The notes under the pieces: generated by a model | Databases searched by the model: none | The model's input: only the letters and a program-made list of their open reading frames with translations | What the model was told of the DNA's origin: nothing | Shown: positions 35,297-47,778 of the stretch, piece after piece | Numbering within the stretch: position 1 is the stretch's first letter | Layout: every line of letters starts with the position of its first letter | Program-made: the position numbers and the translations under genes | NCBI RefSeq assembly: GCF_022201045.2 | Contig: NC_068563.1 | Coordinates: 310,001 to 374,000, forward strand | Source of the DNA: Citrus sinensis | Taxonomy: Eukaryota; Streptophyta; Magnoliopsida; Sapindales; Rutaceae | Direction: 5' to 3' | Length of the DNA: 64,000 nt

Positions 35297-37872
35297 CTAT
35301 TGTACAACGGACCGAAGTTCTCCAGTAAGCAGAGCATTTTTCCGGTGCTGTGACAGGATGTTGTGGACTCGGACAGTTTCAATCCTTGATGCCAAGTTAT
35401 CACAATTGGGCTCTGTAACTTGCTTAACGGCATTAAGTAGTGTCTGCAAGATTTGTAGGGGATCACCATGGCTAACAACCAAAATTGCGCATCTGCAAAA
35501 CAAACATAAAGTAAACACAAGAAATTAGGGGCTAATTACCTCAAGCTACTAGAAGGATGAAATCATTGCAGTTGTATAAGCATTCTACAGGACCTAACAA
35601 TTATCACGCTAAACACCTAACAATTATCACGCTAAACAATATGATATTCAGGTAACATGAACAAAATGTTAAGCATCTTATCAAGGATTTAAAATTAATG
35701 TTTTTTTTTCCACAATATCATTTGAATTTCTTTGAGAATTCAGATGGGAAATATTTTTCTGCTAACTCATACTACTAAGGTTTTAAGCATTCTGATCCAG
35801 GATCATATTTTTAGTTGTTAGCAATCCATAATCAAGGAGTCATCATTCATGTTGTTACTTATTTGTTTGCTTTCAAATTTGTATATCCTTATTTGTTTGC
35901 TTCCCAACTAGTATCAATGTCAGTGTCTTAGAAACATAAATGCAGCATTTATTCTCAAATAATTCCCTGATTTGTTTTCCGGAATGCCAAATAAGGATGA
36001 GCATTATTACCCTTGAAATTCCAATTCCATAGCTGCCATAGCAGTTGCAAGTCTAGAAACGACGTCATTGACACTTTCTCCTCCCTCCGGTCGCATGAAT
36101 GGATCTTTCTCATCTAGGGCCCATATCTCAGGATACTGCTCACGGAAGGAAATAGGAAATAAGAAAGCCTCAAATACTATGCAATTAGGGGGAAAACAAA
36201 AACTTGTGCATAGGTTCAAATAGAATAGGTCAGTTGATGTAGATATCACCACATATCAATTAAACCTTCACCCTAAATGCTTATAATGCCCCTATTATAA
36301 AGCAGAAGCAATCTTTCATATGCCACATTTATACTGACAAATGACAATTAGATTTCATTAATAGGACACATACTTTATCATGTGACAAAAGTTCAAATGA
36401 AGGGCCAAAGAAACGTTCTCGAAGATCTTCCATCACCTGCCCAGCAAAATTAACTTCAAGATCAGTGCAAGCAAGTGCGTGATGAAAAACAAATGTTTCA
36501 TTTTATTTGTCAAAATAAATTAGCAATTTTTTGTCCCAAACCTACAATAGAAAGGAAAGAATACTGAAAATAGAGTGTGAAGTTCTGTTTGACTGAATAT
36601 AAGTCTCTTTTGAGAAAACAAATACACAAATGCAAAGTATTTATCCTCATCTCTGGACAAGTCAGTAAGCATTAGCTGAAGCATTTAACATACACATGTA
36701 TGTTCTGTCTATTATTCAAAGCATTTCAATGCAAAAGCATCTGGGTAATCTCAATAAGATAAATCTTTGCAAATTAAAGCAGCTTACCTTACATTGAGGA
36801 CCTTCAAAAGGAAGATTCAAAACAGATGCAACGACTTCAGCTGTGTGTGTTGTTCTTGAAAATGGAGAGTAGCATATGCGAACATTTTCCAGCGGAATAT
36901 TATTTTCATTCAGTTCCTACACACATAATAAAGTTACCCAGTATGTGAAGAAGAAAATACATTTTTCTCTTTCTCATTGGCCAAATGAGTCTGGATAAGA
37001 TAATGACCATCGGAGACAACCAAAATCTATTTCTTCTTGATCTTCATTTATAGGTACCCGCTTACTGTTATAGTACCTACCTATCTTGCAAATCTGGGTT
37101 TATCAAAGGTGGATCATTGACTCAAGCTATTATCATCGTACACATAATCTTCAGGAAAGCACGCACCAGAATCCAATACCATTCCTAATGATTAAGCAAC
37201 TACCCCTTAATGGATGCACTCCTCACAAACACTATTGAGTACCCCAGAAGGCATACACTAGCAAACAGCCATACAAAAGATAAAATTTTGGTTCTAGAAA
37301 TAATAATTCTTGACAAAATGAAAACCTAAGACAATTCATTTTGCTTAGCAAGAAAAACATGAATAAAGGAATGACAAGCATGAAATGTAAATACCTTTAG
37401 GAATAACTCTCCAGCCAACCGAGCTTGATCCACTCCTTCTGATGCTAATTGATACTCGCGACGCGTGCCATTTTCCTATTTTTGTTAATCAAAACTAAGT
37501 AAACAACTTCAAAACAAAAATGGGATCATTAAAAAGAAATTAAACAAAAAAAAAGAATTTTGTTATCACGATGAATGTATCAGACATGAAACAAAACCAG
37601 ACAATGATAACCTAAGATTAAACTAAACCGATATGGCATTACTCATTTCCTCGTACAATTTAAAAGCCAAAAACTTGATTGCTCATTACATCACATAAAT
37701 ATTTGTATAGTAATTTATAAATGAACGTGAGTAATAAATATAAAATAAAATAAAGCAGAGTCTGAGTGAAGAGAAAAACCAACGAAGAAACTATGAGTCC
37801 TTTCTCATTCGGAATGCTTTTGCCGTGCCTCAGAACCCAGTATTTGTTGCGAAGAAATGGGGTCGTCGCCAT
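35297..37872 (-). CDS. Histidine phosphatase (phosphoglycerate-mutase-like), AT74 family
   Basis: Six exons: 37780-37872, 37395-37475, 36788-36916, 36374-36436, 36011-36135, 35297-35492, joining in phase to 228 residues. The catalytic signature VLRHGKSIPNE near residue 14 holds the phospho-accepting His. YSPFSRTTHTAE gives the conserved arginine region, EDLRERFFGP and RPEGGESVNDVVSR the middle motifs, and VVSHGDPLQILQT the second catalytic His. The protein is a compact single-domain member of the phosphoglycerate mutase/histidine phosphatase superfamily, cytosolic as no targeting peptide is seen. Sequence order matches Arabidopsis AT74/AT74H. Its substrate is not established from sequence. 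Exon 1 ends at TTG before GTTTTT, which restores the family sequence SSLENGT. Confidence 0.9.
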
Positions 37873-37997
37873 GTTTGCTGCTGCTGTTTGTTTCTTCTCT
37901 GATAGTGCAGTGTTGTTGAGTATTCACTCCTTTAAGTACGAGTTCTGATGATGATATCTTGATATCCTCTTGAGGGAGGTTGGGCAGTTACTGTTAA

Positions 37998-38126
37998 GGC
38001 TGCGTTTGGGACAACAAAAATAAATGCATATTCATTTTTCCTGTTTTTGATTCTTTTCACGTAATATCATATTGGTCATTCTATTAAGTCACTAAAATAA
38101 ATGCATCAACATTGTAATTAAACAAA
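37998..38126. other. Promoter side of the phosphatase gene
   Basis: Contains GCTGCGTTTGGGACAAC at about 38000, the kind of word found at ends of hAT-like MITEs, but I could not find a partner end. Confidence 0.25.
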
Positions 38127-38575
38127 AGAGTGGGACCATCGGCGCCCTTCCAAATTTCTCTTAATTTTTTTTAAAATTATTTTCTAATTTTAACTTTTAC
38201 TAAAATTATAATTTTTACTTAAAACTCCACTAAAAAATCAAGTAATTTTTTCCTTAAAAAAACTAATATTTAAAAAATAAAAAAGATTGTATTTTCCTTT
38301 AATTTCGAGTGAGGAATTTACTACTAGTAGCTTCAATAGAAAGAATAAAACTCGTTGTTTTTTTTTTATGGAAGAAATTTTGTTGTTGAAATGGGGTTTA
38401 ATAATAAAAATTAGATAATGCAGTTTACACTGCACTGCTGAGTTTTAATTAAGGGTATTTATGTCATTGATAGAGGTATTAAAAGAACTTTATAATTTTT
38501 AAAAATATTTTGATGGGGTTAATAAACAAAAGGGGTGCTAAAAGATACTTAGAGGGGTAGCAATAGTCTCACTCT
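38127..38575. mobile_element. MITE, Mutator-like, copy 1 of a family
   Basis: About 450 bp. The left end AGAGTGGGACCATCGGCGCC matches the reverse complement of the right end, AGAGTGAGACTATTGCTACC, continuing into CCTC. Flanks TAAACAAAA and TAAATATAA agree at 7 of 9 positions, as an aged 9-bp target duplication. A relative lies at 50042-50617. Confidence 0.65.
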
Positions 38576-38579
38576 AAAT

Positions 38580-39480
38580 ATAAAGTATGTAAACGAAATA
38601 TAAAATTTATAAATCAAGATTAACTATAAAATAAAATATAAATTTTTAAAATAGAACATAACCTTGTGAATGAAAATTAAACATATAAATTAATATAAAG
38701 CTAGTAAATTGATGTATTAATGATAAAGAAAACAAAAACCTTACAAATATAACGTAAAACTAGTAAATCAACATTGATTAAAAATTAAAACATAAATTTT
38801 GAAAATAAAATATAAACTTGTAAATAGAAGGTTAAAAAAACTAAATTAATGACAAACTAATAAATTGATGCATCACCAATAAACAAAATAAAAACTTACA
38901 AATATAACATAAAACTAGTAAATCAACATTGATTTTAAAAATAAAACATAAATTTTAGAAATAAAACATAAGAGTTTTAAATAAAAAGGTAAAATAAATA
39001 AGTTAATACAAAACTGCTAAATTGATACATTATTGGTAAATAAAATAAAAACTTGTAAATATGACATAAAACTAATAAATCACCATTAAGGGCAAAATGA
39101 TACATAAATTTTGAAAATAGAATATAAGACTAGTAAATAGAAGGTAAAATAAGTAAACTGATATAAAAGTGGCATGAATAAAAACTTATAAATTTAATAT
39201 AAAACTAGTAAATCAACATTGAATGTAAAAAAAAATATAAACTTTGAAAATGAAATACAAGATTTGTAAATAAAAAATAAAACAAGTAAATCAATATAGA
39301 AGTGGTAAATTGGTATCTTACTAGTAAATAAAACAAAAAATTATAAATGTAATATAAAACTTATAAATCAATATTAAGTGTAAAATTAAACATAAATTTT
39401 GTAGATTATACTTAAAATATACGAACAAAGGTAAAATAAATAAAATAATATAAGAGTTACTGAAAAAATTAAAAAATACT
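38580..39480. repeat. Diverged A-rich tandem array, unit about 155 bp
   Basis: The phrase TAAAACTAGTAAATCAACAT recurs with changes near 38755, 38910, 39068, 39200 and 39353, with a weaker start near 38600. Spacing is about 130-157 bases, so there are about six copies. Between them, words such as AAAACATAAATTTTGAAAATA and AAATAGAAGGTAAAATAA also recur. The plus strand is strikingly poor in G and C. No coding sequence is present. Confidence 0.7.
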
Positions 39481-40152
39481 TGCAAATGAAAACTAAATAC
39501 TCATTTATAATGTTAATTACCTTAAATGTTTCCTAATTTTGTATTTAAATTGAATAATGTTGGTTTTGCGTTTATATAATATATGTCATGTTTCATTAGA
39601 GATGAAACTTATTCTCAAAATCGAATTTTGGAAAATTATTATTTTAATATTTTTTTAAAACTATCGTAAGACGAGCTTAGTTTGCATCTCTTTTACACTT
39701 TCTCAACAATAGCCACAAATGGCCTCCAAGTACAATTAAGGAATAAAATTTGAAAATACATAAAATATGCATAAAACTCAAAATTATGTATGATTTTATT
39801 GATATATCATATATGTGTCTAGTAATATAAGAATATCTTTTTATTTTATTTTGGTTTGATCCACATCAAGATAAATAATTTTGTTTAGTCAGCTTGTGTA
39901 ATAAATAAATACTATTATAGAAAATGATAAAAAGAAATTTATAAATGTACTAGTACAAATATACAATTTGTGGTTAAACTAATTCAATTAATAGTCATAC
40001 CATAGAAACTATGGTAATCTTTTTAATAATTAATAGTTTGAATTTCTTGTTTTACTTTCTATTTACTAGTTTTATTTGAAAACTTATAAAATTTATATTT
40101 ATCACAATATTCATACTATAATTTTAATCACGACATTATAAAATTTTTCTAT
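39481..40152. other. AT-rich intergenic sequence
   Basis: No gene or clear repeat seen between the tandem array and the solo LTR. Confidence 0.4.
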
Positions 40153-40883
40153 TGTTGATGCAGAAATCTGGTTGATAGAGTTGCGACTAAGTGTCCATGC
40201 CAATACTTAAATTTGTTTGTTGGGATAACAGCTTAGCGCTGCAACTTTTCTGGTCAAACAATTATCTTCAATCACGAACTTGTTAAACTGGTTCACATGC
40301 GCTCACAATACTCAGTTAGAGGGCCACCAGATGTTTTTCTATTGAAAAGCCTCTGTTGCTCAAGTCAATAATCGGACCTTTTTTTAGAAAAACTTGTGTG
40401 ACAAATCACGTGGCTTAATTACAACTACTTTAAATTGGAAGGCTTAATTTCAATAAGAAAGAAAGATAAATGAGAAAAAATTGTCGATAGAAAGAAAGAG
40501 TATCTGAGAATCAAGCCAAAAGTTATCCAACCCCCTCACCTTCGTTCTCCGAAGTTTTTATATCCAATTGAAATTATCGGCCTCCTCTCTCCCAATACCG
40601 TTACTGGGTCGGTTACATAACCGTGGACGAGTGAGCAGTGCAATTGCTCGTGAGTGGGCTTCGTGCCGGAATTCTTTGGGGGAAACCCACGGGTTAACCT
40701 TTGACCAAGTTTTTTATTTGACTTGATTCTAGTCTCTCCTTGTGTGCCCTCGAGCTGATTCTGTTCATGTGACCAGCAGCCACATGCCCCGTCGAATGTA
40801 ATCTTCTTTGAGGAGCCATTCTAGGTTCAGGGGAGCACATTATGCTCATATGTGCCTGATCATGACGATTTTCACCCAAAACA
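40153..40883 (-). mobile_element. Solo LTR of a Ty3/gypsy element, minus orientation
   Basis: 731 bp. On the minus strand it starts TGTTTTGGGTGAAAATCG and ends CTGCATCAACA. A TATAAAAA box lies at 40555-40563, followed by the TTGACTTGAGC motif often seen in the U5 of plant gypsy LTRs. Flanking TCTAT (40148-40152) and CCTAT (40884-40888) agree at 4 of 5 positions, as a worn target duplication. No internal region adjoins, so it is the scar of LTR-LTR recombination. Small open frames in it are not genes. Confidence 0.75.
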
Positions 40884-42053
40884 CCTATTATATTGTATTA
40901 TATTATAATCTTTCTTCATAAAATGACAAAAAGAATAAATGTGACTTTAAATATAGTATATTTCGAAACCAGTCACTAGTACAGTTGTATATCATTTCCC
41001 TTCCTCTTTTGTGTGGGTAGAGATTCGAGTTTCTAAAATGTACTGGTAAGAGTTGATTTTAAAAGAGTATGTTTTAAAAATAAATTTGACCAATTCTAAT
41101 TTCTAATCTTATATATTCATATTGAACCGCATAGAACTGATCTAGGAAGTTTTAAAATATTTACATTATCAAAGTGTTGATAAAAGAGACTTTGGTTGAT
41201 TTAAGTTATCACAAAGCTGATTTACGTAAATTTTTAATTTTTAATTATAAATATCATCTAATCAATGAGATCTCAATAATTTTTTTTTATTTAAAAAATA
41301 AGCTAACCTTTAAAATTCTAAGTTTAAATATTTAGACTGTAATATCACATTTGTAGTACATTTATATCACCATAGAGCTGATCTAAAGATTATAATAAAT
41401 TTTTAATAGTAGCTATCAATAAATATAAGAGTTATAAGTTTAGATGTTTGGACTATTTAATTACAAAACTAATGTAGGAGGTTTTAAGTCTAACACAAAA
41501 TTAATCTAAAGAGTTAGCATAGATTTTTATTTGTAAACATTGAGTAGTTTATGAAGTTCTAATAGATTTGCAACCGTAAATTTCAACTAATCTAACGAGA
41601 TTCAAAAAGAATTTATTTAATCAAAAGTAAAATTTATTCAATTTTTTAAGAAAATAATAATAATAGGTTTTCAGCCAAACATGTCCTTCATTTTGTTTTA
41701 TTAGCATGTCCTTCATTTTTATTTTCCTCATAAGCCCGAAAAGTGGAAGTAGAAAATTAATTTAAAAAAGAAAATTTTTTATTGGTTCACTTGCATAAAT
41801 CTGACGTGTACTTCAAATTAATGACGTGACCGCCGGGTAAAAATTAAATAACTGCACGAAAAATCACCGCTTAAAGAACCATAAATCTCCACCATTTTCA
41901 ACCTTTGTTTTTCCCATTTTGCCCATCTGCATCTACTCGACCGCTTCTTCAATTCCATTTCACCATCCTAAAGCCTTCAATTTTACAAAAGCTTCAAACG
42001 CTTGGAGAATAAAAAGCAACTGAACAAAAATTTAGCAAAGTGTTTACATCACC
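40884..42053. other. Intergenic upstream of SLY1, with weak internal repeats
   Basis: Between 41120 and 41600 the phrase (A)GAGCTGATCTAAAG recurs in diverged form near 41135, 41215, 41372 and 41497, each followed by AT-rich sequence, hinting at an old tandem array. The last 150 bases hold the SLY1 leader. Confidence 0.4.
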
Positions 42054-44143
42054 ATGGCTCTCAATCTTCGCCAAAAACAAACTGGTACATATCTCTCTCT
42101 CTCTCGCTTTCATTAGATCTCTCTTTTAATAAAACCCACTTTGTATTATTGAATTGGATTCGATGTATAATTTCGTATTAAGAAAAGAAAACCATGTTAG
42201 ATTTTTTACTGAATTCATATGTATTGACTTAATTCAGTGCATTTTCTTTGGTGGGTTAATTGTTTGCATAGTGGTGTTATTGAATCTGATCCGTAAATTT
42301 GATTCCTATCCTAACAGAATGCATAACTCGAATGCTGAATCTAAACCAGCCTGTGAATGCCACGGGGACAGCAAATGAAGAGGTTTATAAAATCTTGATC
42401 TATGATAGGTTTTGTCAGAATATTTTGTCACCCTTGATCCATGTTAAGGATCTTCGAAAACATGGGGTGACCCTTTATTTCCTCATTGATAAAGATCGTA
42501 AACCTGTTCACGACGTGCCTGCTGTGTACTTTGTTCAAGCAAGCCAGCAGAATATACAGAGAATTATAGCCGATGCTTCTGCTTCGCTTTATGATAGTTT
42601 TCACTTGAACTTTTCATCCTCAATACCTCGTGCACTTCTTGAGGATTTGGCATCAGGGATGTTGAATTCGGATTCGATTCAGAGGATCTCAAAGGTCCAT
42701 GATCAGTATTTGGATTTTGTGACTTTAGAGGATAATTTGTTTTCGTTGGCACAGAAGAGTAGTTATGTTCAATTGAATGATCCAAAGGCAGGGGATAGAG
42801 AGATTGAGGAGATTATCGAGAGGATTGTCAATGGGTTGTTTTGTGTATTGGCTACTCTTGGGGTGGTGCCAATTATAAGGTGTCCGCGCAGTGGTCCTGC
42901 AGAGATGGTTGCTTCGGCGTTGGATCAGAAGTTGAGGGATCATTTGTTGTCTAAGAACAACTTGTTTTCAGAAGGTGGGAATTTTGCGAGCTCATTTCAG
43001 CGTCCAATTCTTTGTATTTTCGATAGGAATTTTGAGCTTTCTGTTGGGATACAGCATGACTTTAGGTATCGACCACTTGTGCATGACGTGCTTGGATTGA
43101 AGCTTAATAGGTTGAGTGTGCAGGGAGAAAAGGGTGGTATGAAGTCATTTGAGTTAGATAGTGCAGACCCATTTTGGGTGGCAAATGGGTGGTTGGAATT
43201 TCCTGAAGTTGCAGTGGAGATTGAGACCCAACTGAACAAGTATAAAAAGGATGTTGAGGAGGTGAATAAAAGAACAGGAGGAAACGATGGGGCTGAGTTT
43301 GATGGGACTGACTTAATTGGAAACACAAAGCATTTGATGAATGCTGTGAACTCGCTACCTGAATTGACTGAGAGGAAGCAGGTGATTGATAAGCACACAA
43401 ACATTGCAACTGTGCTGTTGGGTGAGATAAAGGAAAGATCTCTTGATTCCTATGCTAAAAAGGAAAATGACATGATGATCAGAGGAGGCATTGATCGAAG
43501 TGAACTAATGGGTGTGCTTAAAGGGAAAGGCAGTAAGATGGACAAATTGCGGTTTGCAATTATATATCTGATTTCTTCGGAAACCATCAATCAATCAGAA
43601 GTGGAAGCAGTGGAAGCAGCTCTGAGGGAGTCTGAGGTTGATATTAGTGCATTTCAGTATGTGAAGAAGATCAAGTCATTGAATGTCTCATTGGCATCAG
43701 CAAATTCTGCAAGTAGAAATAACATAGTTGATTGGGCCGAGAAACTATATGGGCAGTCAATCAGTGCTGTGACAGCTGGTGTGAAGAATTTATTATCTAA
43801 TGACAGGCAATTGGCACTGACAAGGACAGTGGAAGCTTTGGTGGAGGGGAGGCCAAATCCTGAAATTGACTCGTACCTCATGTTTGATCCTCGTGCTCCC
43901 AAGTCAAGCTCCGGTAGCAACCATCTGAAGGGACCATTTAAAGAAGCTATTGTGTTCATGATTGGTGGTGGCAACTACATGGAATATGGCAGCTTGCAAG
44001 AGCTTGCGAAGCGTCAGCAGCCTGTGAAGCATGTTATATACGGAACAACAGAAATTCTCACAGGAGATGAGTTTGTTGAGCAGCTTGCACTGTTGGGCCA
44101 GAAGATGGGATTGGGAAACACTGTTGCCCCATCAACCCATTAA
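42054..44143 (+). CDS. SLY1: SLY1, Sec1/Munc18-family protein of ER-Golgi fusion
   Basis: Two exons, 42054-42084 and 42318-44143, give 618 residues, near the usual length of plant SLY1. The N-terminus MALNLRQKQTECITRMLNLN is the family start, followed by VYKILIYDRFCQNILSPL (domain 1), PILCIFDRNFELSVGIQHDF and YRPLVHDVLGLKLNRLSV (domain 2), a helical domain 3, and the C-terminal KEAIVFMIGGGNYMEYGSLQ. SM proteins clasp assembling SNAREs; SLY1 binds the N-peptide of the ER/Golgi syntaxin (Sed5/SYP3 type) and promotes fusion of ER-to-Golgi vesicles on the cytosolic face. The short first exon with an intron after codon 10 leaves the rest as one large exon. No lesion is seen. Confidence 0.95.
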
Positions 44144-44806
44144 ATACAGATATATCATAGATGTTCTTTCTTGTAAGACTTTCATTTGGTGATTTTATGC
44201 TTATGAGGAGGCACACTGGGAATTGATGCCGAGGCAGGTTTTGGAGCTGAATATTTGTGAAGGAACGCTATGGGGTTGGTGTGTGTGCTTGTTTATTGGT
44301 TATATTGGCCCCTGAGTGTTTTAAGTGAGACTCAAAACATACCGTTCTTTTGACAATGTAGAAGAATGTTTTTAGCTTAATAGCAATTAGGCATCTTCTT
44401 TGAAGTAAGCTTCTGTTGTTGGAATGTACCTGTTTCATTTTGCACTGTAATTGAAACCTTAACCTCAGAGAATTATTTTGTTAATGCTATCCACATCAAT
44501 ATATGAGTGTTGTTCAGTTTCACTTTCGCATGGTAGTCGATGTTGCTCTGCTGCTGCTGTGTTGCTTGGAATTCGTAGGTAGTAAAAAGTTTAATGAATG
44601 CATGGTCATGGTGTGTTTTTGACTTTCTTATACTTGGCTTTTCAACTTGTGAGCCGTGATTGCTGGCAGGCCCGGCATGATGCAGATGGTGCCTTTTTAG
44701 ATATTTTACAATTTCTTGCTGTTCTCAAATAAATGAATAACAATAATAATCCAAGTTTTTGTAATATGTAATTATGTATCTGTCTCTTCATAGATTAAAA
44801 AACATA

Positions 44807-44870
<64 letters not shown>

Positions 44871-45115
44871 GTCAATGTTTTAAAAATAACCTTCTATTTT
44901 TCTATTCTCTACACATAAAGAACAGAAAATACTTTTATTATTATTAGTACTGGTTAGATAATAAATTAATAAAGAAAATTTATGTATTAAAATATTAAAA
45001 AATCATCGGAAAGGCATTTCTATTTTCTCCCTATCAATCGATTGATTACCGGCGCGATCACTCTCTTTCTTTCATCTCTCTCTCTCTTCGTGGCATACAA
45101 TTCCGTACACCAAGC
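44144..45115. other. SLY1 3' UTR and IDH promoter
   Basis: The 3' UTR probably ends near 44510 or 44750. The spacer includes the AAT microsatellite listed separately and a CT-rich leader (45060-45090) before the IDH start codon. No further gene is seen. Confidence 0.5.
44806..44872. repeat. AAT trinucleotide microsatellite
   Basis: About 22 uninterrupted repeats of AAT/ATA. Likely length-variable, hence a usable marker. Confidence 0.95.
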
Positions 45116-47512
45116 ATGTCTCGCCGATCCCTCCCTTTCCTGAAGTCCCTAATCCAAACCCGATCCGTAACCTACATGCCCCGACCCGGCGACGGCTCTC
45201 CGAGAGCCGTGACCCTTATCCCCGGCGACGGCATCGGCCCGCTGGTGACCAACGCGGTAGAGCAAGTAATGGAAGCGATGCACGCGCCGATCTACTTCGA
45301 GAAGTACGAAGTCCACGGCGACATGAAGCGCGTGCCGCAACAAGTGTTGGACTCCATAAGGAAGAACAAGGTCTGCTTGAAAGGCGGACTGAAAACTCCG
45401 GTCGGCGGCGGTGTCAGTTCGTTGAACGTTCAATTGAGGAAAGAGCTTGACTTGTACGCTGCGCTGGTCAACTGCTTTAACTTGCCTGGGTTGCCGACAC
45501 GTCATCAAAATGTTGATATTGTTGTGATTAGGGAAAATACAGAAGGTGAGTACTCAGGACTCGAGCACGAAGTCGTTCCCGGCGTTGTCGAGAGTCTTAA
45601 GGTAACTTGTAATTTTAATTTGTGTTCATAGTGTTGATCTTGTTTTATTTTTTGTTTATTAATATCAATTAATTTGAGGCTATGTTCTTAATTGTCATAT
45701 ACAAAATTTATCTATCGTCCATTCATTTGTACTTAAGAGCTAGTGATTATGCTACCAAGTCGTTAGTCTGGTGGTTAAACACCCTTCGCCTGATCTCAAA
45801 GGAAAGGAATTTGTTAGCTATTTTTGAGCTATGCTCGATGATCCCACCAGCTATTCTACAATTGTTTTTAGACTCTCGATAGACTCCTGATAGCAATGTC
45901 AATGGATAAATATAGTTTTTGTTTTTTAAAGCCAAAAAAAAAAAAAAAAAGCTTGTGATTTCATTCCACAACCACCATAGCTCATCAATTCAAGACATAC
46001 CTTTAGTTTAGCTTGAGTCTAGTTTGAATTGCTAGTCATATTTCTTGTGTTTGATCAAATTTGTTAGAGCTCTACTTTAGCTGGGATAATGATAATTGTA
46101 GTAAATGGGATTAGGGGGGAGACTTGGTTCATTTTTTATATATTTTAATGCTTGTTTCTGTTTTTGCGCAGGTGATAACAAAGTTCTGTTCAGAGCGCAT
46201 TGCAAAATATGCATTTGAGTATGCGTACTTAAACTACAGGAAAAAAGTAACTGCTGTGCACAAAGCAAACATTATGAAACTTGCGGATGGGTTATTCTTG
46301 GAATCTTGCCGGGAGGTTGCTACTAAATATCCCAGTATCAAGTACAATGAGATTATTGTTGACAATTGCTGCATGCAACTTGTTTCAAAGCCTGAACAAT
46401 TTGATGTCATGGTATGCAGCTTTCAAATACTGATTTAGTTTAAAACAGCCGTGCATGTTTTTCCCATAGCTGTGCATGTTTATGCCATTGCATCGTACTT
46501 GAGTATCTATTTCTAGGTTGTAGGCATACATAATTTTGCTTACTGCATTATTATTTTGTTTTATATGAAATTGTAGATCTCGTAGTATTTTTGGTTGATG
46601 TCAATGTGACTAGTATTTAATGTGTATAATTAATTTTGGCAACTTTTGGTGTAGTGACCCAAAAAAAAAAAAAAATCTTTCTAGAAATTTTGGCAACGTC
46701 ACTTTGGTTCTATTGAATTGTGCTTTGTACATTGTGAAATCGTGTACTTTACTATGTTGGGCTGAATGTTTGAGCATTGTTTGATATATTTCATGTTGCT
46801 GATGAAAGTGTAGAATTATTGGCTAAGTTTTATATAGGGAGATCTTAGATCTCACTACATTGGTTTTCAATGTGATTCCAGTTTCTGTCTGGTTCATGAT
46901 TTTTTGTAAATTCGGTACCAACTTTATTAGCTTTCCCTCCTTGCTTATGGAGCTTTCTTAATGTTCTGTAGGTCACCCCTAATCTGTACGGCAATCTAGT
47001 CTCAAATACAGCAGCTGGTATTGCTGGAGGCACTGGTGTCATGCCTGGAGGTAAAAATCTCTGGTTTTCAGGTTTTATTTCTTTTGATGAGTTCTGATAT
47101 TAAAATATAATGATGGTTATATGCTTAAGAAGGGATGGTAAGGTTAATTTATGGTGTACTGCATTGAATGTTCTGGAATTTTTTTTTCGTTGGTTATGGG
47201 TGAATTAAGTCTTATCAAAATTTCAATGGCTTAACAGGTAATGTGGGAGCTGATACTGCTGTTTTTGAGCAAGGTGCATCAGCAGGAAATGTGGGAAATG
47301 AGAAAGTAGTTGAACAAAAGAAAGCAAATCCAGTGGCTTTGCTTCTTTCATCAGCCATGATGCTAAGACATTTGCAGTTCCCTTCATTTGCTGATCGACT
47401 AGAGACTGCAGTGAAACGCGTAATATCAGAGGAAAAGTACAGAACCAAAGATCTCGGTGGAGGCTGCACCACTCAACAGATTGTCGATGCAGTCATTGCT
47501 AATCTGGATTGA
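45116..47512 (+). CDS. IDH1: NAD-dependent isocitrate dehydrogenase, regulatory subunit, mitochondrial
   Basis: Four exons, 45116-45601, 46172-46411, 46972-47050, 47238-47512, give 359 residues. Residues 1-25 ([20 protein letters not shown]) form a basic amphipathic mitochondrial presequence. [11 protein letters not shown] opens the isocitrate/isopropylmalate dehydrogenase fold; [44 protein letters not shown] and FEQGA follow. The segment [20 protein letters not shown], in place of the catalytic form's NVRPC, marks the regulatory (IDH1/IDH2) class, which pairs with catalytic IDH5/IDH6 subunits to oxidise isocitrate to 2-oxoglutarate in the TCA cycle. IDH1 rather than IDH2 is a guess between close paralogues. 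Exon 1 is markedly GC-richer than its surroundings. Intron 1 carries a SINE. Confidence 0.93.
45749..45949 (+). mobile_element. SINE in intron 1 of the IDH gene
   Basis: About 200 bp ending in a run of 17 or so A. The head TTAGTCTGGTGGTTAAAC resembles a tRNA-type box A. Flanks AGCTAGTGATT (45738-45748) and AGCTTGTGATT (45950-45960) match at 10 of 11 positions, as a target duplication. Same orientation as the gene; splice sites lie outside it. Confidence 0.65.
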
Positions 47513-47778
47513 TTTGATTCACTTGTAGCATTCCTGTCATAGTTCTGGCACGTGGACTTCATTTGAGTTTCTCATTCCTTACTCTTCGCCATTTTTACAT
47601 GTTCTGATTTTCTTGAAGCTTTTGGAATCTCGTTTTTTGGCTATCCGGCTGTGTTGCTTTTCCATAGCGTTTATCATTTTTCAAAAATTATTTGAGTTTA
47701 TAGTCGTTATTGACAAATGAATTGATAAACAAAAAGTCTCCAATTGTAATGGTCAAAATTCTTGGATCTCTTTTTAGT
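47513..47778. other. IDH 3' UTR
   Basis: No other gene. A transcript end somewhere before 47760 is likely. Confidence 0.4.

Noticed and set aside
36007-36252. 81-codon frame beginning MVISTSTDLFY as a separate gene
   Set aside because: Its end is exon 5 of the AT74-like gene; the start is intron read-through.
38580-39480. CRISPR-like or centromeric array
   Set aside because: Copies are diverged, contiguous and AT-rich in a plant genome, and there are only about six, so neither a CRISPR array nor a centromere is supported.
40694-40879. Small open frame on the minus strand
   Set aside because: Lies within the U3 part of the solo LTR.
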